The notes beneath the pieces are model-generated. The model had not been told where the DNA came from. It made no database searches and saw only the letters and a list, made by a program, of their open reading frames with translations. This document shows, one piece after another, positions 9,417 to 19,959 of a stretch of 64,000 nucleotides of DNA. Numbering within the stretch: position 1 is the first letter of the stretch; every line of letters begins with the position of its first letter. Source of the DNA: Rhizobiaceae bacterium (GTDB lineage: Bacteria; Pseudomonadota; Alphaproteobacteria; Rhizobiales; Rhizobiaceae). A program made the position numbers and the translations under genes. Location of the stretch: positions 1 to 64,000 of the forward strand of contig JAHBYV010000007.1 of the NCBI GenBank assembly GCA_019635795.1, written 5' to 3'.

Positions 9417-9434
9417 TTTGCGCAATTTATAATG

Positions 9435-9483
9435 TTGCACTGCAAAAAATATAGGTCATGCCGCACTTGATTTTGCACTGCAA
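9435..9483 (+). promoter_or_regulatory. Two copies of an 11-bp palindrome upstream of kup
   Basis: TTGCACTGCAA occurs at 9435-9445 and again at 9473-9483, 38 bases apart centre to centre. Each copy is a perfect palindrome around a central C. A related TTGCGCAA palindrome is at 9418-9425 and a TATAAT sits at 9428-9433. The arrangement, in the only sizeable gap before kup, looks like paired operator half-turn sites for a dimeric regulator. The cognate protein is unknown. Confidence 0.45.
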
Positions 9484-9526
9484 CGCGACTAGTTGAGCGC
9501 GCCTACATATTAGGAGTGGTCCTGAA

Positions 9527-11446
9527 ATGACCAACGCCGGAATCGGTCCAGACGCTGGTGAGCTGCCAGCGCAGGTCGAGCTAACAGGTCACCCGCAAAA
9601 GCTCAGCGTCCTGACCCTTGGAGCCCTGGGTGTCGTATATGGCGACATCGGCACAAGTCCAATTTATGCCTTTCGCGAAGCGCTCGTCGCATCCGCGCAG
9701 GGTCAAAATGCCTCGCGAGAAGATATTCTGGGTGTATTGTCGCTCATAATCTGGGCGCTGACGGTCATTGTCACAATCAAATACATCATCTTCGTGCTGC
9801 GTGCAGACAATAAGGGCGAAGGCGGCACACTATCATTGATGGCGCTGGCACGGTCGAGCTTTCGCAGTCGTCCCGCGTCCATTCTGGTCTTGGGGATAAT
9901 CGGAGCCTCTCTGTTCTACGGCGATGCAGTTATCACTCCGGCCATTTCGGTTCTTTCGGCTGTCGAAGGTCTCGAAACTGTCACGCCAGCTTTCGACCCA
10001 TATGTTGTACCGATTACAATCGTGATTTTGATTGGTCTTTTCGCTGTGCAGCGCTTCGGAACGGGGAATGTCGGAACAATATTCGGGCCGATTACGCTTG
10101 TCTGGTTCCTGGCGATTGGCGCGTCGGGTCTCAATCATATCTTTGATGATCCAACAATTCTGTATGCCGTGAACCCGTATTACATTGTTGGGTTTTTGAT
10201 GAATCAGCCTGAAGTGTCATTTGTCACGATAGGTGCGATTTTTCTCGCCGTGACAGGTGCCGAGGCGCTGTATGCCGATTTGGGGCACTTTGGGCGCAAG
10301 CCTATCGTTCTGGCGTGGCTATCCGTCGTATTCCCGTGCTTGCTGCTCAACTATGTTGGTCAAGGTGCTTTTGTGCTCTCGCACGAGGGAGAAATCGGGC
10401 ATCCGTTTTTCGAGATGAACCGTGGCTGGGCATTGATCCCCATGGTCGCGCTTGCAACTTGCGCCACAATTATCGCGAGCCAGGCGGTCATTTCTGGTGC
10501 GTTTTCACTGACGCGGCAGGCTGTTCAGCTCAATCTGTTGCCCCGTTTCACGATCTTGCACACCTCTGAGACGCAATCGGGACAAGTTTATATGCCGCGG
10601 GTCAATTTCCTGCTGGCCGTTGCCGTGCTGCTGCTTGTTGTCGGGTTTGAGGAATCGAGTGATCTTGCTGCCGCCTACGGCATTTCAGTCACCGGCAATA
10701 TGCTTATGACAACGCTACTCTTGTTTGTTGTTATGATCCGCATCTGGAAGATGCCGTTGTGGATTGCTGGCGGGCTGACGGCAATATTTGCGTTTATTGA
10801 TGTCGGGTTTTTCTCCTCGAACATTGTGAAGGTGTTTGAGGGTGGTTGGGCGTCTTTGGCTGTTGCTTTTACAGTTCTGCTTGTGATGTGGACCTGGATT
10901 CGCGGCAGCAGGTATCTCTTCGACAAGACGCGCAAAAGCGAGGTGCCGCTCGGCGCGCTGGTTGATAGTCTGGCACGGAAACCCCCGCAGCTGGTGCCAG
11001 GAACAGCCGTGTTTCTGACATCCGATCCGCAAAGTGCGCCGACCGCTCTCATGCATAGTCTCAAGCACTATAAGGTGCTGCATGAGCAGAACGTTATCTT
11101 GTCCGTGGTAACCGCGCCGACCCCGAAAGTGCCAAAAGCCGAGCGCGTCAAGATTGAGCAGCTGAACGATCTGTTCATGCGGGTGTCCATGACTTTTGGC
11201 TATATGGAGCAGCCGAACATTCCCAAAGCTTTGGCGATTTGCCGAAAGCAGGGATGGAAGTTTGATATCATGACCACCTCGTTCTTTCTTTCGCGGCGGG
11301 CGCTTAAGCCATCACCTAATTCTGGAATGCCATTGTGGCAGGACCGGCTCTTCATCATGCTGGCTCGCACCGCGGCGGATGCCACGGAATACTTCCAGAT
11401 CCCTACAGGGCGAGTCGTTGAGGTCGGTACGCAGGTGACCATCTGA
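9527..11446 (+). CDS. kup: Kup-type potassium uptake protein
   Basis: This inner membrane K+/H+ symporter (639 aa) is of the HAK/KUP/KT family. The family signature [11 protein letters not shown] lies near residue 35, about twelve transmembrane helices cover residues 30-460, and a cytosolic C-terminal domain follows. The motif [13 protein letters not shown] with the conserved acidic residues in the middle of the protein is typical. The start ATG at 9527 is preceded by TTAGGAGTGG, a good ribosome site. The next gene begins at the base after the stop codon, suggesting cotranscription. The upstream gap holds a repeated palindrome that may control expression. Confidence 0.95.
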   Translation: MTNAGIGPDAGELPAQVELTGHPQKLSVLTLGALGVVYGDIGTSPIYAFREALVASAQGQNASREDILGVLSLIIWALTVIVTIKYIIFVLRADNKGEGGTLSLMALARSSFRSRPASILVLGIIGASLFYGDAVITPAISVLSAVEGLETVTPAFDPYVVPITIVILIGLFAVQRFGTGNVGTIFGPITLVWFLAIGASGLNHIFDDPTILYAVNPYYIVGFLMNQPEVSFVTIGAIFLAVTGAEALYADLGHFGRKPIVLAWLSVVFPCLLLNYVGQGAFVLSHEGEIGHPFFEMNRGWALIPMVALATCATIIASQAVISGAFSLTRQAVQLNLLPRFTILHTSETQSGQVYMPRVNFLLAVAVLLLVVGFEESSDLAAAYGISVTGNMLMTTLLLFVVMIRIWKMPLWIAGGLTAIFAFIDVGFFSSNIVKVFEGGWASLAVAFTVLLVMWTWIRGSRYLFDKTRKSEVPLGALVDSLARKPPQLVPGTAVFLTSDPQSAPTALMHSLKHYKVLHEQNVILSVVTAPTPKVPKAERVKIEQLNDLFMRVSMTFGYMEQPNIPKALAICRKQGWKFDIMTTSFFLSRRALKPSPNSGMPLWQDRLFIMLARTAADATEYFQIPTGRVVEVGTQVTI

Positions 11447-12475
11447 ATGGCCGGGCTGGTCCTCGTTACCGGCGGATCAGGGTTTCTTGGCGCGCATTGC
11501 ATCGCCCGACTGCTCGAAGATGGCTATAGCGTGAGGACCACCGTTCGCTCGCCGGAGCGCGAGGCTGATGTAAAGCAAATGCTGGCCCGCGCAGGCGTGA
11601 ATTGCGAGTTGCTGCAATTCCACATTGCCGATTTGCGGAGCGATGATGGGTGGCAGGGGGCTCTGCAGGGGTGTTCCTACGTCCTTCACGTTGCCTCTCC
11701 ATTCCCTGAACGACAGCCATCCAACCCGGACGACCTTATCATTCCTGCGAGAGATGGGACGTTACGCGTGCTTCGAGCGGCGCGTGATGGTGGGATTAAA
11801 CGTGTCGTTCTCACATCTTCTTTTGCGGCAATCGGTTACGGTCGGCTCGCAAAGGCCAATCCTTACACGGAAGAGGATTGGACGGATGAAGGCGCAGACG
11901 TGACGCCATATGTGAAATCCAAGACGATTGCTGAGCGCGCTGCCTGGCATTTCGTTGAGAAGGACGGCGGCTCCATGGAGCTTTCTGTTATCAATCCAGT
12001 CGGCATTTTTGGTCCATTGATGGGGCCAGACTATCCGGCTTCGATAGCGTTCCTGAAATCCATGCTTGAAGGCAAACTGTTTGCTCTTCCCCGTCTCATG
12101 TTTGGTGCCGTGGATGTTCGGGACGTGGCGCAGTTGCATGTCAGCGCCATGATTGCGCCGGATGCGGCAGGGCAGCGGTTTCTGGCCACATCGGGCGACT
12201 TCCTGACCGTTCAGGAAATTGCGCAGACCCTCAAGACGGGTCTGGGTTCTGCAGCCTCCCGAGTATCCACCCGCACCTTGCCAGACTGGCTGGTTCGTAT
12301 GGCGGGCGTGTTCAGTACAACCGCGCGGCAGGCAGGTGGGGCAGACCTTGGCCGCTTCAAGAATGCGAGTAATGAGAAGGCCCGCAGGATGTTGTCGTGG
12401 CAGCCGCGCTCGCCCGATGAAGCGATTGTTGCCGCAGGCAAAAGCCTTCTCGATCTAGGTCTCGTAAAAAGTTGA
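11447..12475 (+). CDS. NAD(P)-dependent epimerase/dehydratase, dihydroflavonol-reductase-like
   Basis: This extended short-chain dehydrogenase (342 aa) has the Rossmann motif GGSGFLG at residues 8-14, a conserved VLHVASPFP segment, and the catalytic YVKSK (Tyr-x-x-x-Lys). Closest in style to aldehyde/ketone reductases of the dihydroflavonol 4-reductase type; the substrate cannot be assigned. Its ATG touches the kup stop codon (TGAATG), so the two are probably cotranscribed, though no functional link is obvious. The downstream TetR gene could regulate it or only itself. Confidence 0.88.
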   Translation: MAGLVLVTGGSGFLGAHCIARLLEDGYSVRTTVRSPEREADVKQMLARAGVNCELLQFHIADLRSDDGWQGALQGCSYVLHVASPFPERQPSNPDDLIIPARDGTLRVLRAARDGGIKRVVLTSSFAAIGYGRLAKANPYTEEDWTDEGADVTPYVKSKTIAERAAWHFVEKDGGSMELSVINPVGIFGPLMGPDYPASIAFLKSMLEGKLFALPRLMFGAVDVRDVAQLHVSAMIAPDAAGQRFLATSGDFLTVQEIAQTLKTGLGSAASRVSTRTLPDWLVRMAGVFSTTARQAGGADLGRFKNASNEKARRMLSWQPRSPDEAIVAAGKSLLDLGLVKS

Positions 12476-12496
12476 GCGCCGGGCGCCAAATGCCCG

Positions 12497-12525
12497 TTGC
12501 AAATGTTTGGCAGTAAGACTATGAA
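12497..12525 (+). promoter_or_regulatory. Candidate promoter of the TetR gene
   Basis: TTGCAA (12497-12502) and TATGAA (12520-12525) are separated by 17 bases and sit just before the palindromic operator. A start site near 12532 would fall inside the operator and rule out in-frame ATGs further upstream. Confidence 0.4.
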
Positions 12526-12527
12526 CC

Positions 12528-12551
12528 GAACCGTAACGTACGGTACGGTTC
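12528..12551 (+). promoter_or_regulatory. 24-bp near-perfect palindromic operator (TetR autoregulation)
   Basis: The 24 bases from 12528 to 12551 are self-complementary at 11 of 12 paired positions. The arms are GAACCGTA and TACGGTTC around a CGTACG core. The site ends five bases before the TetR start codon and overlaps the predicted transcription start. Position, length and symmetry are those of a TetR-family operator, so autorepression is the simplest reading. The experimental link is inference. Confidence 0.7.
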
Positions 12552-12556
12552 TGGGC

Positions 12557-14274
<1,718 letters not shown>

Positions 14275-14297
14275 TCACCGGTTTCCGATGTTTGTTT

Positions 14298-14334
14298 CGC
14301 GGCGCGGGTCGGTTTGGCTCGCGCCGCGTTTTTA
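14298..14334 (+). terminator. Intrinsic terminator after ilvC
   Basis: A 9-bp GC stem (CGCGGCGCG at 14298-14306 with CGCGCCGCG at 14320-14328) is followed directly by TTTTTATT. It is 24 bases after the ilvC stop. Confidence 0.88.
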
Positions 14335-14461
14335 TTGATACGGCGAAATCTCCAAGCTTTGTGCCATCTTGTTGCATCACGAAACGTCCGAGATTGCTTC
14401 TTCCTTCCACGATTTCAAAAACTACCCACAGTTGTTTCGATATGAGACGGTTTCAACTGGC

Positions 14462-14501
14462 ACGGATTTAGCATATATCATACGGATTTAGCATATATCA
14501 T
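14462..14501 (+). repeat. Perfect 20-bp tandem duplication before the PilZ gene
   Basis: The 20-base unit beginning ACGGATTTAG and ending CATATATCAT occurs twice, end to end (14462-14481 and 14482-14501), without a mismatch. It lies 31 bases before the PilZ gene start, where a promoter -10 would be expected, and each unit carries a TATAT core. It may duplicate a -10 element. Confidence 0.9.
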
Positions 14502-14531
14502 GTTGTGCAGTGTTGAACTGAGACGAGGATC

Positions 14532-14822
14532 ATGGACGCGATCACGGAAAATTCCATAGGGCTTGATGGAGTCGTGTTTCGGGAGCGCCGGGACGGGCGC
14601 CGACAGAAAGTCCTGAAGCATGGGGTGATAAGCTTCAACCGGAACATGGACGTTCTGGATTGCGTCGTGCGAAATGAAAGTGTCACGGGGGCGACGCTTT
14701 ACCTCAATCAGGCCGATGCGTTGCCGGATGAATTCAATATTATGATTCTTCCGAGCAGCCGCAAATGTACTGCACGGGTTCGGTGGAGATCCGGGGACCG
14801 GGTGGGGGTCTCTTTCGAATAA
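14532..14822 (+). CDS. Small PilZ-domain protein
   Basis: This 96-residue protein is made almost wholly of one PilZ domain. The Arg-rich N-terminal motif RERRDGRR and the later NESVTGA (N-x-S-x-x-G) correspond to the two c-di-GMP-binding motifs. Such single-domain proteins act as cytosolic c-di-GMP receptors or adaptors in motility, exopolysaccharide or cell-cycle control. Binding competence is inferred. GAGACGAGGATC precedes the ATG. The gene is monocistronic between a duplicated upstream repeat and a hairpin terminator. Confidence 0.82.
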   Translation: MDAITENSIGLDGVVFRERRDGRRQKVLKHGVISFNRNMDVLDCVVRNESVTGATLYLNQADALPDEFNIMILPSSRKCTARVRWRSGDRVGVSFE

Positions 14823-14827
14823 ATCAG

Positions 14828-14857
14828 AACCGGCGCCAATACGCCGGTTTTGCTTTT
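14828..14857 (+). terminator. Terminator after the PilZ gene, shared with convergent BA14K gene
   Basis: AACCGGCG (14828-14835) pairs with CGCCGGTT (14842-14849), loop CCAATA, followed by TTGCTTTT. It starts 6 bases after the PilZ stop and ends at the stop of the convergent gene, so it may act in both directions, more strongly on plus. Confidence 0.75.
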
Positions 14858-15300
14858 CAGAGATATGGCGATCGGCATTGGCGGCGCTGGCCGGAAAACG
14901 GCTGGAAGCTGTTGTCGCCTTCGCGGTATGAGCGATATTGCTGGGCGCACCATTGAATGTGTTTCTGCGAAAGTCCGGTAGCCTTGAAGCTGGGATTGTT
15001 GGGCAGGATTGATCGGGTCAGTGGTTTGCCGTCCATGCGCGGAACGCGGAAATCCATCTCCGGCTTCCGAAGCTTGACAGGAGGCGGCACGGGCGTACGG
15101 CGATACAGGTCCTGACCGGTGGGATAGCGCGGCGTAATTCCGGGGATATACGGTCGTGGTAGTGACCCTGGCGATGTGCAGCGCGGACCAATACAGTCCA
15201 ATTGCGCAAGCACGACCGGCTCGCTCGCCAACGGAGCGGCCACGGTCATCTGACCGGTCAAAAAGGGAACCAGCAAAGCTGCATATTTCAGGAATTTCAT
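14857..15300 (-). CDS. BA14K-family secreted protein
   Basis: This exported protein (147 aa) has a signal peptide (MKFLKYAALLVPFL..., cleavage near VAA) and a Pro-rich middle. The C-terminal BA14K domain, with HIQWCAQQYRSYREGDNSF and GQRRQC, holds the conserved Trp, Cys and aromatic pattern of that family. BA14K was first described as a 14-kDa immunogenic protein of Brucella abortus with lectin-like properties; homologues are common in Rhizobiales. The ATG at 15300 is preceded by AGGA at 7 bases, whereas the GTG at 15306 would put the ribosome site too close. The exact function here is unknown. Confidence 0.82.
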   Translation of the reverse strand: MKFLKYAALLVPFLTGQMTVAAPLASEPVVLAQLDCIGPRCTSPGSLPRPYIPGITPRYPTGQDLYRRTPVPPPVKLRKPEMDFRVPRMDGKPLTRSILPNNPSFKATGLSQKHIQWCAQQYRSYREGDNSFQPFSGQRRQCRSPYL

Positions 15301-15404
15301 ACCCACATCCTTTGCTTATATGTGGTGCCGTTGGTGTCGCTGGTCAATCGATCAAATTCACGCGGGCTTGAGTTTCTGGCCACTTGCAGGCAATGCTCGC
15401 GGTT

Positions 15405-16520
15405 ATGTCGCTTCGGATTGCTACCTTTAATGTCGAAAACCTCATGCGCCGGTTCGATTATTCGGGCTTTCGTAACCAGCTCAATCAGGACCGGGTGCTG
15501 GCGCTCTATGAGATAAAAGACGAGCAGGAATACCGGATTCTGGAGCAGGCACGCGAGTTGGCAGGAGCCGATGACACGCGCCAGCAAACTGCGCTCGCTA
15601 TCGCCGCAACGCGGGCCGACATCATTTGCTTGCAAGAGGTAGACAATATCGAGGCTCTGAACGCCTTCGAGTACGGCTATCTATTCAGAATGGTGGGGCA
15701 GGGCTACCGGCAGAAATATACGACGGCGGGCAATGATGGCCGGGGCATAGATGTCGGAATCATGATGCGCGAACAGACGGCAGACGGGCAGCCGATCGAA
15801 TACGTACGCATGACGAGCCATGCGCACCACACCTACGAAGAGTTGGGACTTTATGTGCCGCAACTCGCAGAAATTGGCGAAAAGCCGTATGAGCGGATAT
15901 TCAGGCGCGACTGCCTGGAAATTGACGTCAAGATTGGTGGCAAGCCATTGACGATCTACATCGTTCATCAAAAATCGATGGGTAGCCCGCGCAACGGACT
16001 TTCAGGACGAGAGTTCACCATGCCGCTTCGCATCGCTGAAGCGCAGGCCACGCGACGCATCGTCGAGGAGCGCTTCGGCAAAGATCATGCTGCCAACAAG
16101 CGATGGCTCATCTGCGGAGATTTCAACGATTATTATGAGCGCGTGGTCATAACCGGTGACGAGTTCAATGGGTACCAATTTGAACCGGTCAGCGAAGACA
16201 GTTCGTCGCTCGACGTTCTTTTGCGCGATGGTTTTGCAGAAAATCTTGTTGCCCGTCGTCCTGAGCTTGATCGCTGGACGCTTTACCACAATCGGGGACC
16301 GCAAGAGCGGCATCTTTGCCAGTTGGACTACATTCTCGCATCGCCCTTGCTCTCGCGTCAGAATGCCAAGGCAGTTCCCGACATTATTCGCAACGGGCAG
16401 CCTTACCGCACGCCATTTCCTCCGGGCCAGGAAGTCAACCGTTACCCGCGCGTGGGCTGGGACAGGCCCAAGGCTTCAGATCATTGCCCTGTTGCCGTGA
16501 CGCTGGACATTCTTTCATGA
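15405..16520 (+). CDS. Endonuclease/exonuclease/phosphatase (EEP) family protein
   Basis: This metal-dependent phosphohydrolase (about 371 aa) carries the full EEP set: IATFNVENL at the N-terminus, ICLQEVDN with the metal-binding Glu, the substrate His in IVHQKS, GDFNDYY, and SDHCPVAV at the C-terminus with the catalytic His. Substrates in the family range from DNA to lipids; this one has no signal peptide and is probably cytosolic. The start is uncertain: ATG 15405 gives MSLRIATFN, while ATG 15393 adds four residues, and neither has a strong ribosome site. The last four bases (ATGA) overlap the next start, indicating translational coupling to the Nudix-like gene. Confidence 0.8.
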   Translation: MSLRIATFNVENLMRRFDYSGFRNQLNQDRVLALYEIKDEQEYRILEQARELAGADDTRQQTALAIAATRADIICLQEVDNIEALNAFEYGYLFRMVGQGYRQKYTTAGNDGRGIDVGIMMREQTADGQPIEYVRMTSHAHHTYEELGLYVPQLAEIGEKPYERIFRRDCLEIDVKIGGKPLTIYIVHQKSMGSPRNGLSGREFTMPLRIAEAQATRRIVEERFGKDHAANKRWLICGDFNDYYERVVITGDEFNGYQFEPVSEDSSSLDVLLRDGFAENLVARRPELDRWTLYHNRGPQERHLCQLDYILASPLLSRQNAKAVPDIIRNGQPYRTPFPPGQEVNRYPRVGWDRPKASDHCPVAVTLDILS

Positions 16521-17227
16521 GCTTTATCCTGCCGCGCGGCGTCGTTCTGCCGGTTCGTAAGATCGACGTGAATATGGTTGGCACGCCGCATCCCTACGAG
16601 GCTCGGAACGCCGCGGCTATTGCTGCGAACTGGGATGCCGAGCATAAGGCAAACCCGTATTTGTTTAATGGTACCATGGTCTTGATGTCCCGCCTTGAAC
16701 TGAAGGGCGACCGGTTAGATGGCGTTTGTCATCCGGTGCAGTATGCCACCATGCTTTATTGGCGAAAAAACAAGGGGCCTCACGGGGTTGAGCACACCTT
16801 TGCGTTTCCGGCGCTGGTCTCGCGCGATAATGCGCTGGTTGCCATTCGCATGGGCAAACACACGGCCAACCCGGGGCGAATTTATTTTGCTGCGGGGTCG
16901 TTTGAACCTCACGATTTCGTTGAAGGGCGTGCAGACCTGCACGGCAATATGCAGCGGGAGGTTATGGAGGAAACTGGGCTGGATATTAGTTCGGTGCGTC
17001 GTGATCTGCATGACCACATCTATTCGGAGAATCATTCGACGGTCATTTTCAGGCGTTACTGGATGGACGAGGATGCGGATGTTCTGGCTCGCCGCATCGA
17101 ACAATTCGTCGCCTCCGAAGTTCAGCCCGAGGTCGAAGCACCAGTCGTTATCCGGTCTGGCGATATGCCAGTCGGAATGTCGCCCCACATGAAGGCGATA
17201 GTCCGCTGGCATTTTTCCGGGCGTTGA
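16517..17227 (+). CDS. Nudix-like hydrolase with a degenerate Nudix box
   Basis: A 236-residue protein whose start ATG overlaps the upstream stop (ATGA). The second half of a Nudix box is clear, REVMEETGLD near residue 155, in a context with GSFEPHDF before it. The first half does not fit G-x5-E-x7: the spaced Glu is replaced. The fold is therefore probable and catalysis on a nucleoside diphosphate uncertain. Tight coupling to the EEP hydrolase suggests the two act together, perhaps in nucleotide or lipid-phosphate turnover, but this is inference. Confidence 0.7.
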   Translation: MSFILPRGVVLPVRKIDVNMVGTPHPYEARNAAAIAANWDAEHKANPYLFNGTMVLMSRLELKGDRLDGVCHPVQYATMLYWRKNKGPHGVEHTFAFPALVSRDNALVAIRMGKHTANPGRIYFAAGSFEPHDFVEGRADLHGNMQREVMEETGLDISSVRRDLHDHIYSENHSTVIFRRYWMDEDADVLARRIEQFVASEVQPEVEAPVVIRSGDMPVGMSPHMKAIVRWHFSGR

Positions 17228-17429
17228 ACTGCTAGGTTTGTGAAGGGATAAGGGGATTGTAGATCACGAATTTAAGGCTGCGCGAGTTGGCGGCATCACC
17301 GTCAATGTGATGGAGAGATCAATTCGGTTGTAGAAACTTTCCCGTCAGGGCATTTTTCCGCGCCACTGGACTGGACAGCCGGATTTTGCGCGGCTATATG
17401 CCCGCCATCCCCGACGTCAGTCGGTTCGT

Positions 17430-17505
<76 letters not shown>

Positions 17506-17796
17506 ATTATTCAATAATATCAATGTATTGCGGTTTCGGCTAATTTTAGCGGTTTGCTGCTGGCCGTCAGATTTTAAGTTTGTCCGCCTTTGCTTCCTGC
17601 GCGGATCGGTTCAATCATATCTTCCCGTCGCAAGATAATGCTGCGAGTTATCGCCTCGCAGGGAGGTCAAGACCTGCCTCTAGCTGATTGTCAGTCGTGC
17701 GTGGCAAAGTATTTCGTACGCCATAAGAGCATATTGGAAACGGAGCATTGGGAAATAAACTGATTGCAAGGCCGATAAACTAGCCGGAGGCAGAAA
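17506..17796. other. Intergenic stretch after tRNA-Lys
   Basis: About 290 bases hold no reading frame of credible length on either strand and no recognisable RNA or repeat. It must contain the promoter of the following secreted-protein gene, but no convincing -35/-10 pair stands out. Confidence 0.6.
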
Positions 17797-18387
17797 ATGC
17801 AATTTCGTGACTTTGGCAAATGGATGATTGCCTGCGCAATGTTGATTTCAGGTGCCTTGTTCAGTGTCGGTGAGGCTGCTGCCCAAATGAACCCTGAAGA
17901 AGAACAGCGTTGTGTTTGGCAGTGCTTGGCTAACTCGCCGGGCGCAGCTTCGCGTCAGTATCAGGATTGTGTTGATCGAATGTGCACTTCGCGCCCGCCA
18001 GAGAAGATTCCTCTAGCTACGCCCGCGCCCCGAGTGGTGTGGAAATCGGGCAAAGGTGCGGGCAATTCGCACTTCGCAGGGGTGGAAAGCAACGGCAAGT
18101 CCTTTTCCTTTTTGTGCAAGCGAGGTGGACCGGGATTGTTCGCGATTGCTGGCTTTCGCGGGCCGGCTGATGCAATGGCTTTCCGTATAGATGGCCAAGA
18201 TTACGGACTGCCATTTATTGCGCAGAATGGCATATATTATACCAATGCGACTTCCCATTTGATCAAAGCTTTGATGAGCGGGAAAGCAGTTCATATTGCC
18301 AACAAGCAAACGCGTGTGAGTGGTGCGTTTTCCTTGGCGGGATCGAGTGCGGCGATCGGAAACGCGCTTGCGGGCTGCAAAATGTGA
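17797..18387 (+). CDS. Exported protein of unknown function with twin-Cys helical motif
   Basis: This 196-residue protein has a Sec signal peptide with cleavage near AAAQ (residue 30). Directly after it comes a Cys motif (QRCVWQC, then DCVDRMC) that would form a disulfide-stapled helical hairpin in the periplasm. The C-terminal 100 residues form a separate beta-rich region with two further Cys (FLCKRG and the final AGCKM). I do not recognise a named family; the C-terminus faintly recalls IalB-like proteins. GCCGGAGGCAG before the ATG supports the start. It opens a run of exported genes. Confidence 0.72.
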   Translation: MQFRDFGKWMIACAMLISGALFSVGEAAAQMNPEEEQRCVWQCLANSPGAASRQYQDCVDRMCTSRPPEKIPLATPAPRVVWKSGKGAGNSHFAGVESNGKSFSFLCKRGGPGLFAIAGFRGPADAMAFRIDGQDYGLPFIAQNGIYYTNATSHLIKALMSGKAVHIANKQTRVSGAFSLAGSSAAIGNALAGCKM

Positions 18388-18497
18388 AAACCTGCTTTTG
18401 CTGAAAAACTCATCCCGTTGTCCAGGAGCCTCCGGTTGCGCCATTCTTGTATTCAATATAATTAGATGAATGGTGCTAAAGATTTTGGGAGAGCTAG

Positions 18498-19943
18498 TTG
18501 AGGCTTGGAAAAAAGTATAGGCATCTGCTCCATGGTCAAACCTGCGCTTGCAACAGCCAATTGACTCAAAGACTCATAGCCAGCCTTAGCGAAGATATAT
18601 CCCGGCGCTCATTTCTGACTGGCGTGGGGGCAGCTTTTTCAGTTGCAGCACTGGATCTGGTAACGCCTGCTTTTGCTCAGAACAGCGGCAAACCACTCCT
18701 TCTATCTAACGTACGGATATTTGACGGCCTCGACGGGAAGCTGATTGAGGGCAAGAATGTTCTTGTTGAAGGAGCAAGCATCAAGGCACTACCTGCAAAG
18801 GATGAGAGCATTGCCGATGCTGAGTTGATCGACTGCGGCAATCGCTTTCTTATGCCAGGGCTGATCGATGCGCATTGGCATACAATCCTTGCTGCAATCT
18901 CGCAATCAACGGCAATGACCGCTGAAAGTTCGTACGTTCATCTGGTGGCGGCTCAAGAGGCCGGGAGAACTCTTCAGAGAGGTTTTACAACAGTTCGGGA
19001 CGTTGGAGGTCCGGCATTCGGGTTGAAACGCGCCATCGACGAAGGGCGTTTTCCGGGTCCAAGAATCTATCCCTCAGGCGCAATGATTTCACAGACATCC
19101 GGTCACGGCGATTTTCGCATGAGATCGGAGTTGCCGAGAACAGCGCAAAGCAATCTAAGCGCGGCTGAGAAAGAGGGAATTTCCGAAATTGCAGACGGCG
19201 AGGCAGAGGTCCTGCGCCGTGTGCGAGAACAACTCATGCTTGGCGCAAGCCAGATCAAGATCATGGGCGGTGGCGGTGTTGCCTCAGCATATGATCCCGT
19301 TGACGCCCTCCAATACAGCGAAGCTGAAATCAGGGCTGCGGTTTCTGCCTCGCAGGACTGGGAAACATACGTTTGTATTCACACATATACCGCGGCAGGC
19401 ATAAAGCGGGCGTTGAAGTGCGGTGTGAAATCTATTGAGCATGGCCAACTTGCCGATGAGGAAGCGGCAAGACAAATGGCTGATGCGGGCGCATGGTGGA
19501 GCATCCAGCCTTTTCTCGCCGATGAGGACGCTAACAGCTATCCCACCAGCGAGCAGCGCGCCAACCAGCAGGCCATCGCCAAGGGGACAGTCCAGGCAAT
19601 CGAGCTTGCGAGAAAGTACAATGTAAAACTGGCCTTGGGGACCGATATTCTTTTCAACCCGAAAGGCACTGCCTCGCAAGGAAAGCAGTTGGCGAAATTC
19701 GCTCAATGGATCGACAATCTCGACGTGTTGCGAATGTTGACCAGCGGTAATGCCGATCTTTGCGGGCTGGCGGGACCGCGCAACCCGTACCCGGCACCGC
19801 TGGGTCGGATAGCACCGGGGGCGTATGCGGATATCCTGGTTCTGGATGGTGACCCTATCGCGGATATTTCCGTGATAGGAAACCCGGAACAGACAATGCG
19901 GTTGATCGTCAAAGATGGTCGCATACACAAGAACACTCTGTGA
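18498..19943 (+). CDS. Tat-exported amidohydrolase (COG1228 type)
   Basis: This 481-residue metal-dependent hydrolase is preceded by a twin-arginine signal, SRRSFLTGVGAAF near residue 36, ending AFAQ. Before the signal is an unusual Cys-containing n-region (QTCACNSQ). Catalytic features are DAHWH (metal His pair), KIMGGGG, IHTY, SIEHG and the final metal Asp in LALGTD. The family includes secreted dipeptidases/prolidases and imidazolonepropionase-like enzymes; substrate is not assignable. The TTG at 18498 is the only start giving an intact Tat leader, with GGGAGAG at a good distance. A paralogue lies at 21423-22763 on the other strand; the OMP gene starts 16 bases downstream. Confidence 0.85.
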   Translation: MRLGKKYRHLLHGQTCACNSQLTQRLIASLSEDISRRSFLTGVGAAFSVAALDLVTPAFAQNSGKPLLLSNVRIFDGLDGKLIEGKNVLVEGASIKALPAKDESIADAELIDCGNRFLMPGLIDAHWHTILAAISQSTAMTAESSYVHLVAAQEAGRTLQRGFTTVRDVGGPAFGLKRAIDEGRFPGPRIYPSGAMISQTSGHGDFRMRSELPRTAQSNLSAAEKEGISEIADGEAEVLRRVREQLMLGASQIKIMGGGGVASAYDPVDALQYSEAEIRAAVSASQDWETYVCIHTYTAAGIKRALKCGVKSIEHGQLADEEAARQMADAGAWWSIQPFLADEDANSYPTSEQRANQQAIAKGTVQAIELARKYNVKLALGTDILFNPKGTASQGKQLAKFAQWIDNLDVLRMLTSGNADLCGLAGPRNPYPAPLGRIAPGAYADILVLDGDPIADISVIGNPEQTMRLIVKDGRIHKNTL

Positions 19944-19959
19944 GACGACTGGATCGTTC

